A stretch of DNA of 64,000 bases from Tribonema minus (Eukaryota > Sar > Xanthophyceae > Tribonematales > Tribonemataceae). The notes beneath the pieces were generated by a model. It saw only the letters and a program-made list of their open reading frames with translations, had not been told where the DNA came from and did not search any database. How positions within the stretch are numbered: the first letter of the stretch is position 1; each line of letters begins with the position of its first letter. The translations under genes were made by a program, and so were the position numbers. This document shows, one piece after another, positions 47,650 through 60,500 of the stretch. The stretch spans positions 1,178,001 to 1,242,000 of the forward strand of contig JAFCMP010000525.1 of the NCBI GenBank assembly GCA_017506865.1. The letters run 5' to 3'.

Positions 47650-48937
47650 CGGTGCCCGCTCTCTTTGCCATACGGTAAGGTCGCGTCGTTGTCGCACCGT
47701 CCCCGGGGCACCGTTGTGAACGCAGCCACTTTAGCATGTCCAAGTCTCTGTGACGGCCTGAGGTAGAGCCCCCCTCACATCCCTTGCATGCACGGGGCAC
47801 CCGCTGGCATGCGCCCAGTTAAGTGCATCAACGTGTCCTGCAAATGCGGCGGCCTCGCACGTCCATGCATCCCTCTGGCAGCCGCTGCCACGCGCCCACT
47901 GCAGCGCATGCATGCAGGTCGCCCTTCCTTGCAAGCTCGCTACATGTGTCCGTCACACGGGCACCCGTTTGCGTGGGCCCACTGCAGCACTTCGATGTGC
48001 CCCTGCAACGCAGCAGAACTGCAGGCGGTCTCGTCCCTGGGACACCCGTGGGCGCGCGCCCACTGCAGCACCGCAAGGTGCCCCCCTGCGGCCGCGGACG
48101 AGCACACGCCCTTGTCCCATGGGCAGCCTTTTGCGCGCGCCCACTGCAGCACCTCCAGGTGTCCGCCTGCGGCCGCTGATGAGCATACGTTCTCGTTCCA
48201 GGGAAAGCTGTTTCCGCGCGCCCACTGCAGGACATGGAGGTGTCCACCAGCTGCCGCCTCTGAACACACCGCCGCGCTGCGGCAGAGGCAGCCGTTGGCG
48301 CGCGCCCACTGCAGCACCTCGAGATGCCCGGCCGATGCGGCAGCATTGAACGTGTCCCAGCTCCAACTGCAGCCAATCTCGCGCAGCCACTGCAACACCT
48401 CAAGGTGTCCGCCGGCCGCAGCGGCCCTGCACGTCTCCTTGCTTGTGGGAACGCCATTGCGTTGCAGCCACTGCAGCAGCCGCAGATGGCCCCTCGTGGC
48501 AGCCATGTTGACGTAGGCTTGCTGCAGTGGCTTGAAGCGCGTGTTACGGAGGCGCAGCATGCCTTGGAGGTCGCCTCTGCGAGCGCACGAACCCTGCGCC
48601 AAAGCCGCGTTCAAGCCGTTCCACAACGCCCACATTATGAGGCCACTGCTGCCTACGGCATCTGCTGCCACCGTCTGGTGCTTCGCGGGGCTTAGAACTG
48701 TTCGATGACATCTCTGAAAGCGGTGCAGGTGCTTCTCATCATCAAGGACGGAGGGAGGAAAGCCAGGACGTACGACGCAACAGTCAGGACCGGGTGGTCA
48801 GCGGCATTCTCGGTGGATGTGGATGTGTTTGAACTCGAGAGTTCACTCTCTGCTGTTGCCATGACTTCTCTTTTCTTGATTGGTCGGGGGCGCCGGACTG
48901 GCTGCATCCATCGGTGACGACGACGGTGAAAAAACAT
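47650..48937 (-). pseudogene. F-box / ankyrin-repeat gene, frame-broken
   Basis: From high to low coordinates: an F-box-like start (MATAESELSS from 48862, then LTVASYVLAFLPPSLMMRST and FRDVIEQF). In another frame (47940-48671) there are seven units of about 27 residues of the type AAAGGHLEVLQWARANGCPW. Two more frames (47731-47934 and 47690-47750) hold three further units (LQWARGSGCQRDAWTCEAAA, HVDALNWAHASGC, LDMLKWLRSQRC). That makes about ten repeats across four frames, with changes near 48700, 47940 and 47740. Such proteins are F-box substrate adaptors or ankyrin scaffolds in large algal families. Small introns could mimic some breaks, but none with good splice sites was seen at the repeat-to-repeat junctions. 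Its start lies about 180-260 bases from the lipin start, head to head. Confidence 0.7.
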
Positions 48938-49119
48938 TGTGCTCCAGTGCTTGTTCTCCAGTAAGGCTTGAATGGTAGTGCACCACGTAAGGTAACTGGC
49001 AGGTTACGCGGTGGTACAAAGTTGATGTGGAACTTCAAAGTTTTTCGTAACGATTTTTTTTTCCTTCGTCCCTTTTTTTCTTCTGGCAGAGTGGGTGCGA
49101 ACCTGTGATGCGGTGAAGC
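48938..49119. promoter_or_regulatory. short intergenic gap between divergent F-box/ankyrin and lipin starts
   Basis: Both genes point away from this gap, so it should hold either a shared promoter or the lipin 5' untranslated region. A strong acceptor-like sequence (T-rich tract then CTGGCAG at 49083-49089) suggests a 5'-UTR intron in the lipin transcript. No TATA-like element is convincing. Confidence 0.35.
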
Positions 49120-50334
49120 ATGGAGGCTCACCAGCCAATGGAGCTGCTCCTTGAGACGCAGGAGAGGGCAGCCTCTGCTGCATCGCAGCAGCAGCAGCAG
49201 CACCAGGCTGAAATTCCAGCAGCCATGTCAGCGATGCAACCACTAATGGGAGGACGTCCACTGTCCATCAGCGTGGACACTTCCGCGCCACCGTCCCCAC
49301 CAGCAATGTCCGCCGCCTGCTCATCCGCAGCAGCTACTGCTGCGAACGTAGCAGTTGCAGCAGCAGCTGCTGCGGCGGCAGCTGGATACAGGCCTCCGAT
49401 GCGCCAGCAGCGCTCGCAGAGCAGCACCAGCAGTACTAGCAGCATTTTCGGCCCTGACAGCGATGCGGGCCGCTTCTCTCGCGCAGGCAGCAGGAAGAAC
49501 AGCGTGGAAAGCCCCTGCCCTGCCCGCAACGAACCCCGCATGAGCAAGGTGCGCCACATGAGCATGAACTTCGGGCCCGACGCGGCCCCCTGCGAGCCCC
49601 CGTCGATGGCAGCGGCGGCCGCTGCGTCGGACGGCCGCGCGTCCCCGACCTCCGGCTTCCGCCGCTCCACGATCATGATGCAGCGGGCCGCCACGACCAT
49701 CAGCGCGGACGACCCCTCGGTCATCGCCATGGCGGAGGACGGGGGGGTGGGGTACTCGCGGGGGAGCGGCACGGGGTGCGGCGGCGGCAGCCCCCCCTTC
49801 AGGGGCCTGCCCGCATCGCCCGTGCGCCCGTACTCGCCGTCGAAGCGCTCCTCACTGTTCGCGATCCTGCCCGAGGGCGCCGCCGCCGCGGCCGCGACGC
49901 TCGCCAAGATGGACGCGCTCGTCAGCGCGGGCATCGCGTCGCTGCCGCTCAAGCCCGGGTCGCCGCTAGGGCCCGCGAAGCAGCGCGGCGCCGCCGCCTC
50001 CGCCGCCGCCGCCGTCTTCTCCAACAAGATCTGGAGCCGCGCGCGTACCGCGTCGGACGCGGCGGAGGGGCCCGCCTCGCGCAAGGGCAGCGGCACGGAC
50101 GCCGCCGCTGCGGCGGCGGCGGCGGCGGTGAGGAGCGCGGACGCGGCGGCGGCGGCGGCGGCGGCGCTCGGCGGCGGTGACGGCGGCGGCGGCATGGGGG
50201 CGGCGGCGGCGGCGGCAGCGGCTGGCGGCGGCCGCGGCGGCGGCAGCAGGCAGCACTCGCGGCGGTCGTCGACGTCGTCCGCGCGCGGCTCCGTCTCGTA
50301 CTCGCCCATGCACCACCACAAGCGCAGCACGTCG
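49120..50334 (+). CDS. lipin exon 1, low-complexity N-terminal region
   Basis: ATG at 49120, preceded by an in-frame stop (TGA in GCGGTGAAGC), so the start is fixed if this is the first coding exon. 405 residues of Ala, Ser, Gly and Gln runs with Arg/Ser patches (SRKNSVESPCPAR, KRSSLFAILPEG, SRQHSRRSSTSSARGS) that look like phosphorylation sites. No N-LIP is seen here, unlike plant, yeast and animal lipins, which start with it. Donor TCG|GTGAGA at 50335. The 400-codon minus-strand frame over it is a shadow. Confidence 0.7.
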
Positions 50335-53300
50335 GTGAGAGCGCGGCGCTGCTCGGCGCCGCTCGTGCAGCAGCGCTGAGACCGAATGGAAGAGTGAGGC
50401 CGCGCGCTCGCGTTGATTTACGCGTCGTTCAAAGCTGATGCGCACTTGACAGAGCGGCTGCGGCGACGTGCAGTTTTGTTGCTCGCCGCTGCACACTGTA
50501 GTGGTTTTTGCAGCGGCATATGGTGCTGTTCTCTGAGAGAGCAGGCTCGGGGCTGTTGTCAAACGTCCGTTGCCTGGTGATAGCGGGTGTCGCTGCCGTT
50601 CTTGTGATGTGCGGGCTGCTATTCAGCAGCCTGCGCAGCCGCATCCCATGCGTATCAACACGAAGATCAGCGTGTCGCAGGCGACGCGATGCGCGGCACC
50701 TGCCGACTTGCTCTGCTGCTGCTGGCGGGTTGAGGTCCGCACGATTGCTGGCGCTGTGCAACGCGCGCGGCGGCACACCCGACGCCGGCCAAGTTGCGGT
50801 CTCGACACACGCACCGCATGTGCATTAGCAGCTGCGCCCGGCTCACTGACCACCCCCCCCACACAGCAATTTGCACATCATTTGTAGCCCTTTGTTTAAA
50901 AAACTTGTGCGCGTGTGAGGCGCAGGCGCGTTGCTGAGCGTGGCAACGCAAGAGTGAGCATCGCTCAGTACGAGCCCGCCACCGTGCGGTGCCATTGTCC
51001 AGACTCGTGTCGCACAGCAACGAGCGTCTTACGTGCTTTCACGCGCGCAAGCAACCGCGTCCCTATGCTGGGGCGCGCATCCCGTGTGCAGGTGTCAGCA
51101 GGGTCCCTGACTGGCCATCAGCAACATGCAGTGCCGGGAGTCCGGCTTTCAGCTGCAACTCAGCACGAGGCGCTGCGCTCCGCGACTGTCTCTACGATGC
51201 GGCGGCGCGCGTGCGAACTAGCCTGAGGAGTCACGCGTGCAGCCGTCCCTCCGCTCATGGAACATCCACCGCAACCCAGTGTACAGGCGGCGTAACCTAT
51301 GTTTGTTTGGACGCAATCTGAGTCGCATTAAACCTGATGGTGATGCCATGTGTCCTCGGGGCGCACCGTTCCGTTTCACGCGGCCTGCATTTTACATGGA
51401 TCTGATGCAGCGCTGCCTCCCCTCCCCCCCCCCACCCCCACACACCCCCGCGTGCAGAGCGCCACCGGCTCTATCGCGGCAGTGGCAGGCACTGCGACGG
51501 CGGCGGCGGCGGCCGTGGCGCTGTCCGAGCTGGCGGCAGCGCACAGCGGCGACGCCCCCCTCCCGAGGGCGGCGCTTCACGCGCCGCCGTCGCCGCTGCT
51601 GGGCGGCGCGGCGCCGCCCGCGGGGGCGCCGCCGCCGCCGCTCGCGGGCGGAGCGCTGACGCCCATCGCCGACACCATGTTCTACATGGTGGGCAGCCCG
51701 GAGTACACGGACGACGAGGGCGACGAGAGCGGCTTCTGCGACGGCTACGACGACGACGACGACGACGCGTACGAGGACTGCGAGGAGGGCGGCGTCGCAG
51801 GTGCGTGCGCGCGCTCTGCGCGTGGGGCGTCCTCTGTCTGTGTCGTGTGGTGTAGGAAGGTGATGCGTTGCCGCACCGCGGCGGCGGCGGCGGCGCAAGT
51901 GGGGACGGCGAAGCGGGCTGCGCCGCGGCGGCACGTGCATGCCGCGGCTCCGGCAGTTGTCAACGCCCTCCGTGCAGCAGCAGCGCGCACCTGTACACTT
52001 CCAGGCATTGAGAAAAATTCCATTATCTCTCTCCGCTGTGCGCTGATCAGCTGACACGTCCCGCTACGCAGGCGGCGGCGGGGTGAACCCCGAGGTGGCT
52101 GCGGCGATGGCGGCGGCAGCGGCGGCGGCGGCCGCGGCTTCCGCAGCGGCGGCCGCGGCGGATGGCGCCGCGGCGGCGGCAGACGCGCTCGCCGCCGGCG
52201 CGCCGCCGCCGGTGTTTGTGCCTGCGGCCCTGTCGAGCCCGCGCACAGCCGACGCGGAGACCTTCTACAAGGTGCGTCGCAGTTGAACTTGCGGCCATGA
52301 GGGTCTTGGCGGTGTTGAGCAGCGCTTGAAGTTGAAGTCACGCGCGATGGGGAGCGCTGCGGCAACGATCTGCGTTGCGTTGCCCCCGCGGTCCTTGGCG
52401 CTGGCTGGTGTTGCGGTGCTGGGCGGCGGGGCGCGCGTGGGGGGGGGGCGGCGCTGCGCCGAGGTCAGAAATGCGATGACAGCTACGCGGACTGTGTTGT
52501 CGTGACCTCATGGTGCTGGGCACATGCGCGCATCTGCAAATATGCACACTTTCTCTGCGCAAGACGTGCTTTGAGTCGGGCACAGGATCGACCTGGCACG
52601 GCTTTCACCTCGGCGTGTTGAAGTGCGGCAGGGGGCGCGTCCAACCCTACACGCGTGCACCGTGACACCCGTGCCCTCTTTTTACGGCACGACTCCTGCA
52701 CTTCAAATCTTGTCCAAAAACACACAACGTGAGTTAAGGTAGGCGACAATGATGTGGGCGTTGCCGCGTGCGTGCGTCCGCTTGCTGCTGCGTTCACGTA
52801 GCTGTGACGTCCGACAGCGGATGTCTTGCCCTCTCGCGTCACCGCAGAGGAGGCCACATTGCACGTCCGGCAGCCCCGACTGGAGAGTGCACACGTGTAC
52901 TTTGAGAAGAGGCACAGCCCCTCCTGTCACGGCGTCTTCCAGGCAGCGCGCCTTTTGCGTGTGTTTTCAAGATGCGCATGGTGGTGTGTGCCTTCTGTTG
53001 CTGATGCCGTATGTACATGCCCCATGCAGGTCGGCGCGGCCAACGACGTCATCATGGTGCGCTCCGTCAAGGACAACAAGCTGTGCTTCAGCGACTGGCA
53101 CATGTCTTTTGACAGGCAAGTGCGCCTGCGATTGAAGTTTCCACACACCCCGCAGTGATACATGGCTGGTTTCGCGAGCTTTATGTGCATGCAGCGGTGC
53201 AGTACATACCAGCTGCGGAGCTCATTGGCGGCCGTCGCAGCAGCCGTGTGTGACCGCCGCGGACGCTGTCGCCTTTAATGAGAGCAGCGAAAGCTCAGTC

Positions 53301-56300
53301 CGCAGAGCCACTCTCGCAACCGCGCTCTACCGATACTTAATGCCTGCACACCTCGAAGCCACTCATACAGGCGCCAGCACCGCCTTCGGTGACACCCGCC
53401 GTTGTAATGCGCTGCATAGCCGCATTGCCGAACCTGGCAGCCCAATGCGGGGCGCTGGCGGCGGCTGGTGACGGCCGACGTGTGTAGCTGCTCACAACAG
53501 CCCCCCCATCCATCAATGCCACAGAAAGCAACCCTCAGCACTCGCGTGCGGTAGCGCTTACACTGCTCCGAAAATGCGCGGCGCGCCGCTGGAAGACCAA
53601 GGCGGGGCGCGGGCGGCGCCTCGTGACGGCCAACATGTGTAAAAGTTCACAACTGCCCGCGATCAATTAATACCACACACCTCAAACTAACAATCAGTGC
53701 TCGCCTGCGGCAGCGCTCACAACGCTCGGGCAATGCGCGGCGCGCCGCAGGAAGACCAAGGCGGGGCGCGGCCGGCGCCTTGTGACAGCCAACATGTATA
53801 AAACTTTCCAACTTCCCGCGCTCAATCAATACCACATACTTTCAAATCACCCTCAGTACCCTCATGCGGCACTGCTCGGGCGCTGCGCTGCGCTGCAGGA
53901 AGACCAAAGCGGGGCGCGGGCGGCGCCTCGTGACGGCCACTGCATGTAGAAGCTCACAACTGCCCCCGATCAATCACTACCACAGAAAGTCACTACTACA
54001 GAAAGTAACCCTCAGTACTCGCGTGCCGTAGCGCTTACACTGCTCCGCAAATGCTTTGCGCGCTGCAGGAAGACCAAGGCGGGGCGCGGGCGGCGCCTTG
54101 TGACGGCCAATGCCGTCGCGCACGTCTTCCTCAACGGGCAGCTGCTGCCGCGCCTGTACATGCGCATCCGCGAGGACGGCGCGTGCGTCTTCCCCGACGG
54201 CACGCTGCAGCCGCCCGCGTGCGCGACGTTCGATATGAACGCGCTGCCCGGCGTCAACACGCTGCGCTTCGAGGTGAGGGGGTGTTGTTGTTGTCGCAAG
54301 AGGAGCGCGCCGGTAGAAGAGATTTGAATGTAGACTTTGAGGTGTCGCGGAGCACGGTGTCGCGATGGCCTTTGAATGGTGCGCTGCAGCCGCCCGCGTG
54401 CGCGACGCTCGACATGAACGCGCTGCCCGCGTCAACACATTGCGCTTCGCGGTGAGGGGGTGCCGTTGCGGCGACAGGAACATACGGATAGGAGGAAAAC
54501 ATATTTAAAAGTGACTTTGAGGTGTCACGGAATATGGCGCGTGCGTCTTCCCCGACGGCACGCTGCAGCCGCCCGCGTGCGCGACGTTAAACATGAACGT
54601 GCTGTCCGGCGTCAATACACTGCGCTTTGAGGTGAGGGGGGCGTTGTTGCTGTAGCAGAGGGAGAGAGGGTGTTGTCGAGTGGGGCCAGGAGACGAGAAT
54701 TGAATGCGAACTGTGAAGTGTCACGGAGCGCGGCGTTGAACGGCCGTTTGATGTGTGTGCTGCAGCCGCCCGCGTACGTGACACCCAATGTGTACGCGCT
54801 GCCCAGTGTGCAAACGCTACGGTAAGAAGAGACGTAGACGTAGCTGTTGGCGTCGGTGGTGTAGGTAGCGAGTGCAGCAACGTGTTGACAAAGGAAGGGG
54901 GGGGGGGGGGGTCGCTGATGGCACAACGGTGCAGTTTGTTTTTGCAGAGCTGTAGGCGGGGCGTGACAGCAGCCCTTGTGCTCGCCGGTCAACCAGACAT
55001 GCGCTGCACGGCGCTGATACACCGCAGCTCCATTTGAAAGACACCGCCGCAACGAGCGAAGCGGTGACGGACAGGGAAAGGGCTGTTGCCGCTGGTGGTG
55101 GAGAGATAAAGTCCCACTGAGACGTGCCGCAGGGGTTTGCGCATGTTGTGAGACGGCGCGCTGCACCAGCCCGTGTGAGCGATAGATTCACTACAGGACG
55201 GGCAGAGGGAGTGGCCTCAGTCCCTGACACGTCGATGAATCATGTTAGGATGTGGTTGGGCGTCGCCCTGCCACCGCATCGGCACGCATTCTGCAAACAT
55301 GCATGAACACGCCCGCTCACAAAAAATTGCCGAGGCTCTTTGCGCGGCCCATGAGGCCCCGCCCTCGCAAGCGACACCACAGGGGCGCGCCGCCGCCGCC
55401 GCTGCTGCTGCTGCCACGCGTTCGCGCACGGTACCACGATGTGCGTCCTCTGACTGGTGCCGCCCGTGCTGAGCACTGCTGCGCCGCAGGTGCGGTTCCG
55501 CGGCGACCCGCGCGTGCTGGTCGCGGAGTGCTTCGCGTTCGCCTTCGACGCGCGCGACCGCCTGCTCGTCATGGACATCGACGGCACCATCACCAAGAGC
55601 GACGTGCAGGGGCTCATCATGACCTTCAGGTGAGCCACAGCACCGCGCTGCATGCCGCACGCAGCAGCTCCACGGCACTTGTGCGTTAACTGGACGAGCG
55701 CAGTAGGAGCTCTTGTGTGTTTGGGGGTAACACACCCACTTCGTCATGGCGAGAGGCACGGGCCGGCTGATCACCAGCTTCAGGTGACCGTAGAGAGCGC
55801 GCTCACTACGGCCAGCAAGGCCTTGTTACACCCATCCGATGCGCGTCAGTGCGCTCTGCAGCACCCTCACGCTCGTTGTCCTTGGGCCCCCGTGGTCATG
55901 GTACAGCCGTGCTGACGTACCAGTGGCGGAGAGCCCAGAATCGATGCATGCAGGGCAATGAACAGCAACTCGGTGTGGTTGTTGGGTGTGCAGCAGCGCT
56001 CAGTGAACAGGTGCTGCGGCGCGAGCGGAGCCGGTGTGCACCGACAGACACGTGATAATACTTGAATTGTTGAGCTGTGCGAGTCCGGTCACCGCGGGTG
56101 ATATGCAGGTGCTCACCGTGGACTGCGGGCAAGCACTGAGCGATGTATTGATGTCCTCGGCAACCTCACCAGACCCGCTGATTCCAGTGTGCGCATCCCC
56201 TTTGAACTGATATGTGCCTGATCTCGCAGGGTCCGTGTCTTATGAGCGGGCATCCTGCGTTTCCCTGGCGCCACCCTTTAGTCTGCATACCTCCCGTACT

Positions 56301-57475
56301 TTTTCTTTGTTGCCGCTGCGCGGCATCTGCACCCTCGCCTCAATCATCTCTTCCCTGCCCGTGCTGATAGTTGTCGTGAGGTGCGCCATCACCAGCTTTG
56401 TAGGGTCCCGCTTTTGCAGCACAATCGCGCCTTGAATGCTGAGTTGGCATGAGCCCGCAGCGCGCTCTTTCACACCCGCTGTTGCGCCACGCTGGTGCAG
56501 CTGTTGTCTCTGTGCGAATTCACTCAGCTCATCCAGTCATCCGCCTGTATTCAAATGCCTTCACATTATAATAATCACGACAGGCAATGAATGCAAGTGG
56601 ATGTCTTTCCAAGTACCTCAACGTTTGTGGCCATGCCGCCGCCGTGCGCAGCCGCCGCACGGCGCACCACCTCCAGCCTGGCATCTGCCCAATGCCATGC
56701 ACACTTGACTTCTCATCATGAAAATGACTTGTTTGGAGCTTACTTCAAAAAGAGGTATGATGTACCACAGCGCGTAAAATGACCATGCTGTCAATGCATA
56801 TTAATGTCTGGCGTCACATCCATGCCTGGCGTCGCGCGCAGCCCCGGCATGACGGACCACCTCTAGCATGGCAATCGTCTCTGCTACGAACATTTGACTT
56901 CTCGTCATGGCTTGTTTGAAGCCTTCAAATCTGGAGTACTTGAAGAAGTATGCTGTGCCATGAAACGTACATTACCATGCAGACAAACGCATTTTCAAAT
57001 GCCTGGCGTCACATCCATGCCTGGCGTCGCGTGCAGCCCCAGCATGATGGACCACCTCCAGCCAGGCATCTGCTCTCTGCTACGCACACTGACTTCTCAT
57101 CATTGCAACGACTCCTTTCAAGCTTCTCATTACTGCCACAATGCATGGATGATCCTGATATCAATGCACATTCACGTCCGGCGTCGCGCGCAGCCCCGGC
57201 ATGACGGACCACCTCCAGCCGGGCATCTGCTCGCTGCTGCACCACATGTCCAACGAGGGCGCGCACATCCTGTACCTCACGTCGCGCCCCGTGGTCCTCG
57301 CCAAGCGCACGCGCGCGTTCCTCATGGACCTGCGCCAGGACGGCCTGCTGCTGCCGCTGGGGCCGCTGCTCACGTGCAAGTCCAAGGTGAGGAGCGCTGC
57401 CGCTGCCGCTGCCGCTGCCGCTGCCGCCGCTGCTGCCGCTGCCGCTACCGCTGCTGCCACTGCTGGTACTGCTGG

Positions 57476-57530
<55 letters not shown>

Positions 57531-60500
57531 GCTGCTGCTGCTGCTGCTGCACGAGCACCGAGCACTGTTGAGAATTTGTGCTCTGCTCTTGCGGGGCCCC
57601 CTCCCCCCCCCCCTGTGTGTTGCGCGCGCCGGCGCATCGGCTGCTGCCGAACTGCGCCAGCTGTTGACGGCCTCGGCTGACTGCAGAGGGCCGCTGCAGC
57701 GCATGCTGCTGACCGTGCTTGATGTGGATAGTTCGAGTTCTGATATGACGAAATCTGATAAATGATGGGGTACTTTCAATGGAATAGTTCAGTACGGTGT
57801 GGGCCACAAGGCACTGCCGCACACCTGCGCCGCTCGAAGCACTTGCACACGCTGCTCAGTCAGGCAGCGGCCGCAAGCCATATATGCTGTGCCGGTTCTA
57901 TGACATGATCTCATGGCGCTGGCCGCTTGGACACTCATTGAGCTCGTAAGCCATTGTATGCCGCAGCGTTCGCGGTGACATCGCTGCTGCAGGCACCCAT
58001 GCAGTGCCCGCCCCTAGTATATACATTCTGCGTGCATGCAGAGTGTGCAGTACCCCCGCAATGCACTCCGGGACGCGTGGCGGCGCTCGGGTTGGATCTG
58101 GGATTCGGGCTGTTCCTTGGGTCAGGATCGTGTGGTGTATTACACTGTGATGTATATGATCGTGCAGTTGGCGCTCAGGTGTTTCCGCTCTGCTGCTCTC
58201 TCTCTCTCCGCTGCAGCTGACGGACGTGGTGTATCGTGAGGTCATCGCCAAGGACATGCACGAGTTCAAGGGCTCTGCGCTGCAGGCGAGTCTCATAAGT
58301 GCTTGAAAGGCTTGAAGGCAGACTTATATGTGTCCAACTTAAAGTTGATGTGCTTGCGTCAAAGCGCGTTTTCGCAGCTTCAACGATAGCATACAGCCGG
58401 GCCGCTTTGGCAGGTTGTTTGTTGCATGGCGATGCATGTGGAATGAAGCTTCAAGCTGCGTCGGCAACTCCTGCAGCGTTTGGCACTGACTCTGTGACTG
58501 GAGTAGTACCGACCAGATCTGGAGTACGCCGTGCGCCATTATTTCCTCTGCAGCGATCCTCCGGGTTGAGTGCAGAAGTGTTGCGCCAGTTTGGTTGCCA
58601 TGATTTCTGAAAGTTCCAGTTGTAAACAAGCTGTGGAGACACACGCTCAGAGAACGCTCGTTCAGTCAGGCGCAAAAAGGGCTCGGGCAGCTGCTCGCAA
58701 GTACTCATGGCCCTCGTCGTCGCAGTTGCAGGTGCACTCAGCGCCAAAAATGTCACATCCGGGCTGCAGATGCTCCACGCCGTGAACTACCACGGCTCAT
58801 AGTGCAAAAACCCCCAACTGCCAACTTTTCACAAGGAAGGTTAACGGCGACCTTGAAGCGGTTCACTTGCAGTATGTGCGGCACACTCTACGAGCCCGGC
58901 GGTACAGGCCCACGCGTGTGAGGTCAGAGAGTTCTGGTATCCCCCAGAGCACTGAGTGCACAACAGAACGCGCTGGATCCCTGACAGAATGCAGTTACAG
59001 CCTGCGCGCGAGCTGCGGCGCTGCTCCGGCGCCTCCCACCCATCGCGTGACCTGCTGCTGCAGCAACGCTCAACACGCATGCGTGACTCTACTCCATTGC
59101 GCGCGCAGGAGGTGGCCGAGGTGTTCTTCAGGGCGGGCCGCCCGGAGGACGACCCAGTGTACGCTGCGGGCATTGGGAACCGCGAGACCGACGCCTTCGC
59201 GTACCAGGTGCGCTGTCCTAGGGTTAGGGTTAGGCTGAGAGTGGTGTTTCGAAGCGCCCGCCGCCTGAGCAAACCAAGTGGGACTCTCTCGTCTTGTTGA
59301 AATGTTTTCATGGGGGTCTGATGCCGCGTGCTCGCCAACGCTTGACGATGGCGTGTCGAGACTGCCCACCACCCGCATCAAAGCCTGAACATGTTTTGTG
59401 GAGTTCTGTTCACGGAGATCTACATGTGTTGTGTGCTTCGGCGATGACAAGATCGACGCTGCCATGTACCGGGCTGCAATGGACCGGGAGCGTCGCTGCT
59501 CAAACCCTAACCCTATGTACTGCAACATTCAAAATCGGCGGGGGGTAGCGTGGAGGTACAGACTCTAGCGGGGTTGAGAGGGGCTCAAGTGTGGTTTGTT
59601 GTAACCTCAGGGCCCAGCGTACCTCAGCTCAAAGCAAGAGTCGTATATGCAAGCAGGCGACCGGTTGTAATTTGAACTAACAGGTATAAGCGCAGTTCAC
59701 ATGCTATTTGACAATGCGCTTCGTCGCGGGCAACTATCTGGACATGGAGGCAAAGCACCGCTCCTGGCAATTTGCTGCCTCTAGCTGGAGAGTGCACAAC
59801 TTCAGTGCCAATGCTATGATACTCATGGCAGCATTCACTCGCACGCTTCAGCTTCAAGAGGTACTATCCAACCCGCACCGCGGTCCTCACCCTCGACACG
59901 CCCGTGCATTGGCGGTGATCACACCGGCGCCCCTCGCTGGCTGCCACTCCCTTGGATTGGCCTGCGCTTACCCTCGTCCTGAACGTAACCCTGATCCCTA
60001 CCTAAAGTGTATTGTCACTCACGTAAATGTTTTCTTGCACGGTTCCGCTGCGCCGTGCAGGCTGCGGGGGTGCCTGAGGACTTCATCTGCATCATAGACT
60101 CCTCCGCCAACATACAGATATGGTCGCCAGTCAATGGGCTCAGGAAGATGCAGGTGAGCTGATGCAGTCTACAAAACAGGAGCGATGGATTGAGCGTGAA
60201 TTTACAGTAAGTTATGAGACTTCATTCATTTTCCCCCCGCTCTGTTGGTTGTAGGAGTGTTACAAACGCGCGTATACACCGTTATCGTGTGAGTTTTGGC
60301 CCTTGGACATGCAGGTGAGCTCATGCAAATTCAGCCACGAAGTAGCAATACACGCATACACACTTGAGTTTACGTCAGACCGGCGTATGTGAGGCCACCT
60401 GCTGCGCCGCGTTGGCATCATCTGAGCACTGTTGGCATCATCTGAGCACTGCAGGCCCCGCGCCGTGTGCTGCACTGGCTGCGCGTCAAAACCATACATA

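Noticed and set aside
49128-50330. 400-codon minus-strand frame opposite lipin exon 1
   Set aside because: GC-rich repeats keep the opposite strand open. The plus frame starts with ATG, ends at a good donor and joins in phase to lipin exons.
59213-59516. Telomere or chromosome end
   Set aside because: Only two or three TTAGGG-like units inside a lipin intron, with genes continuing on both sides.
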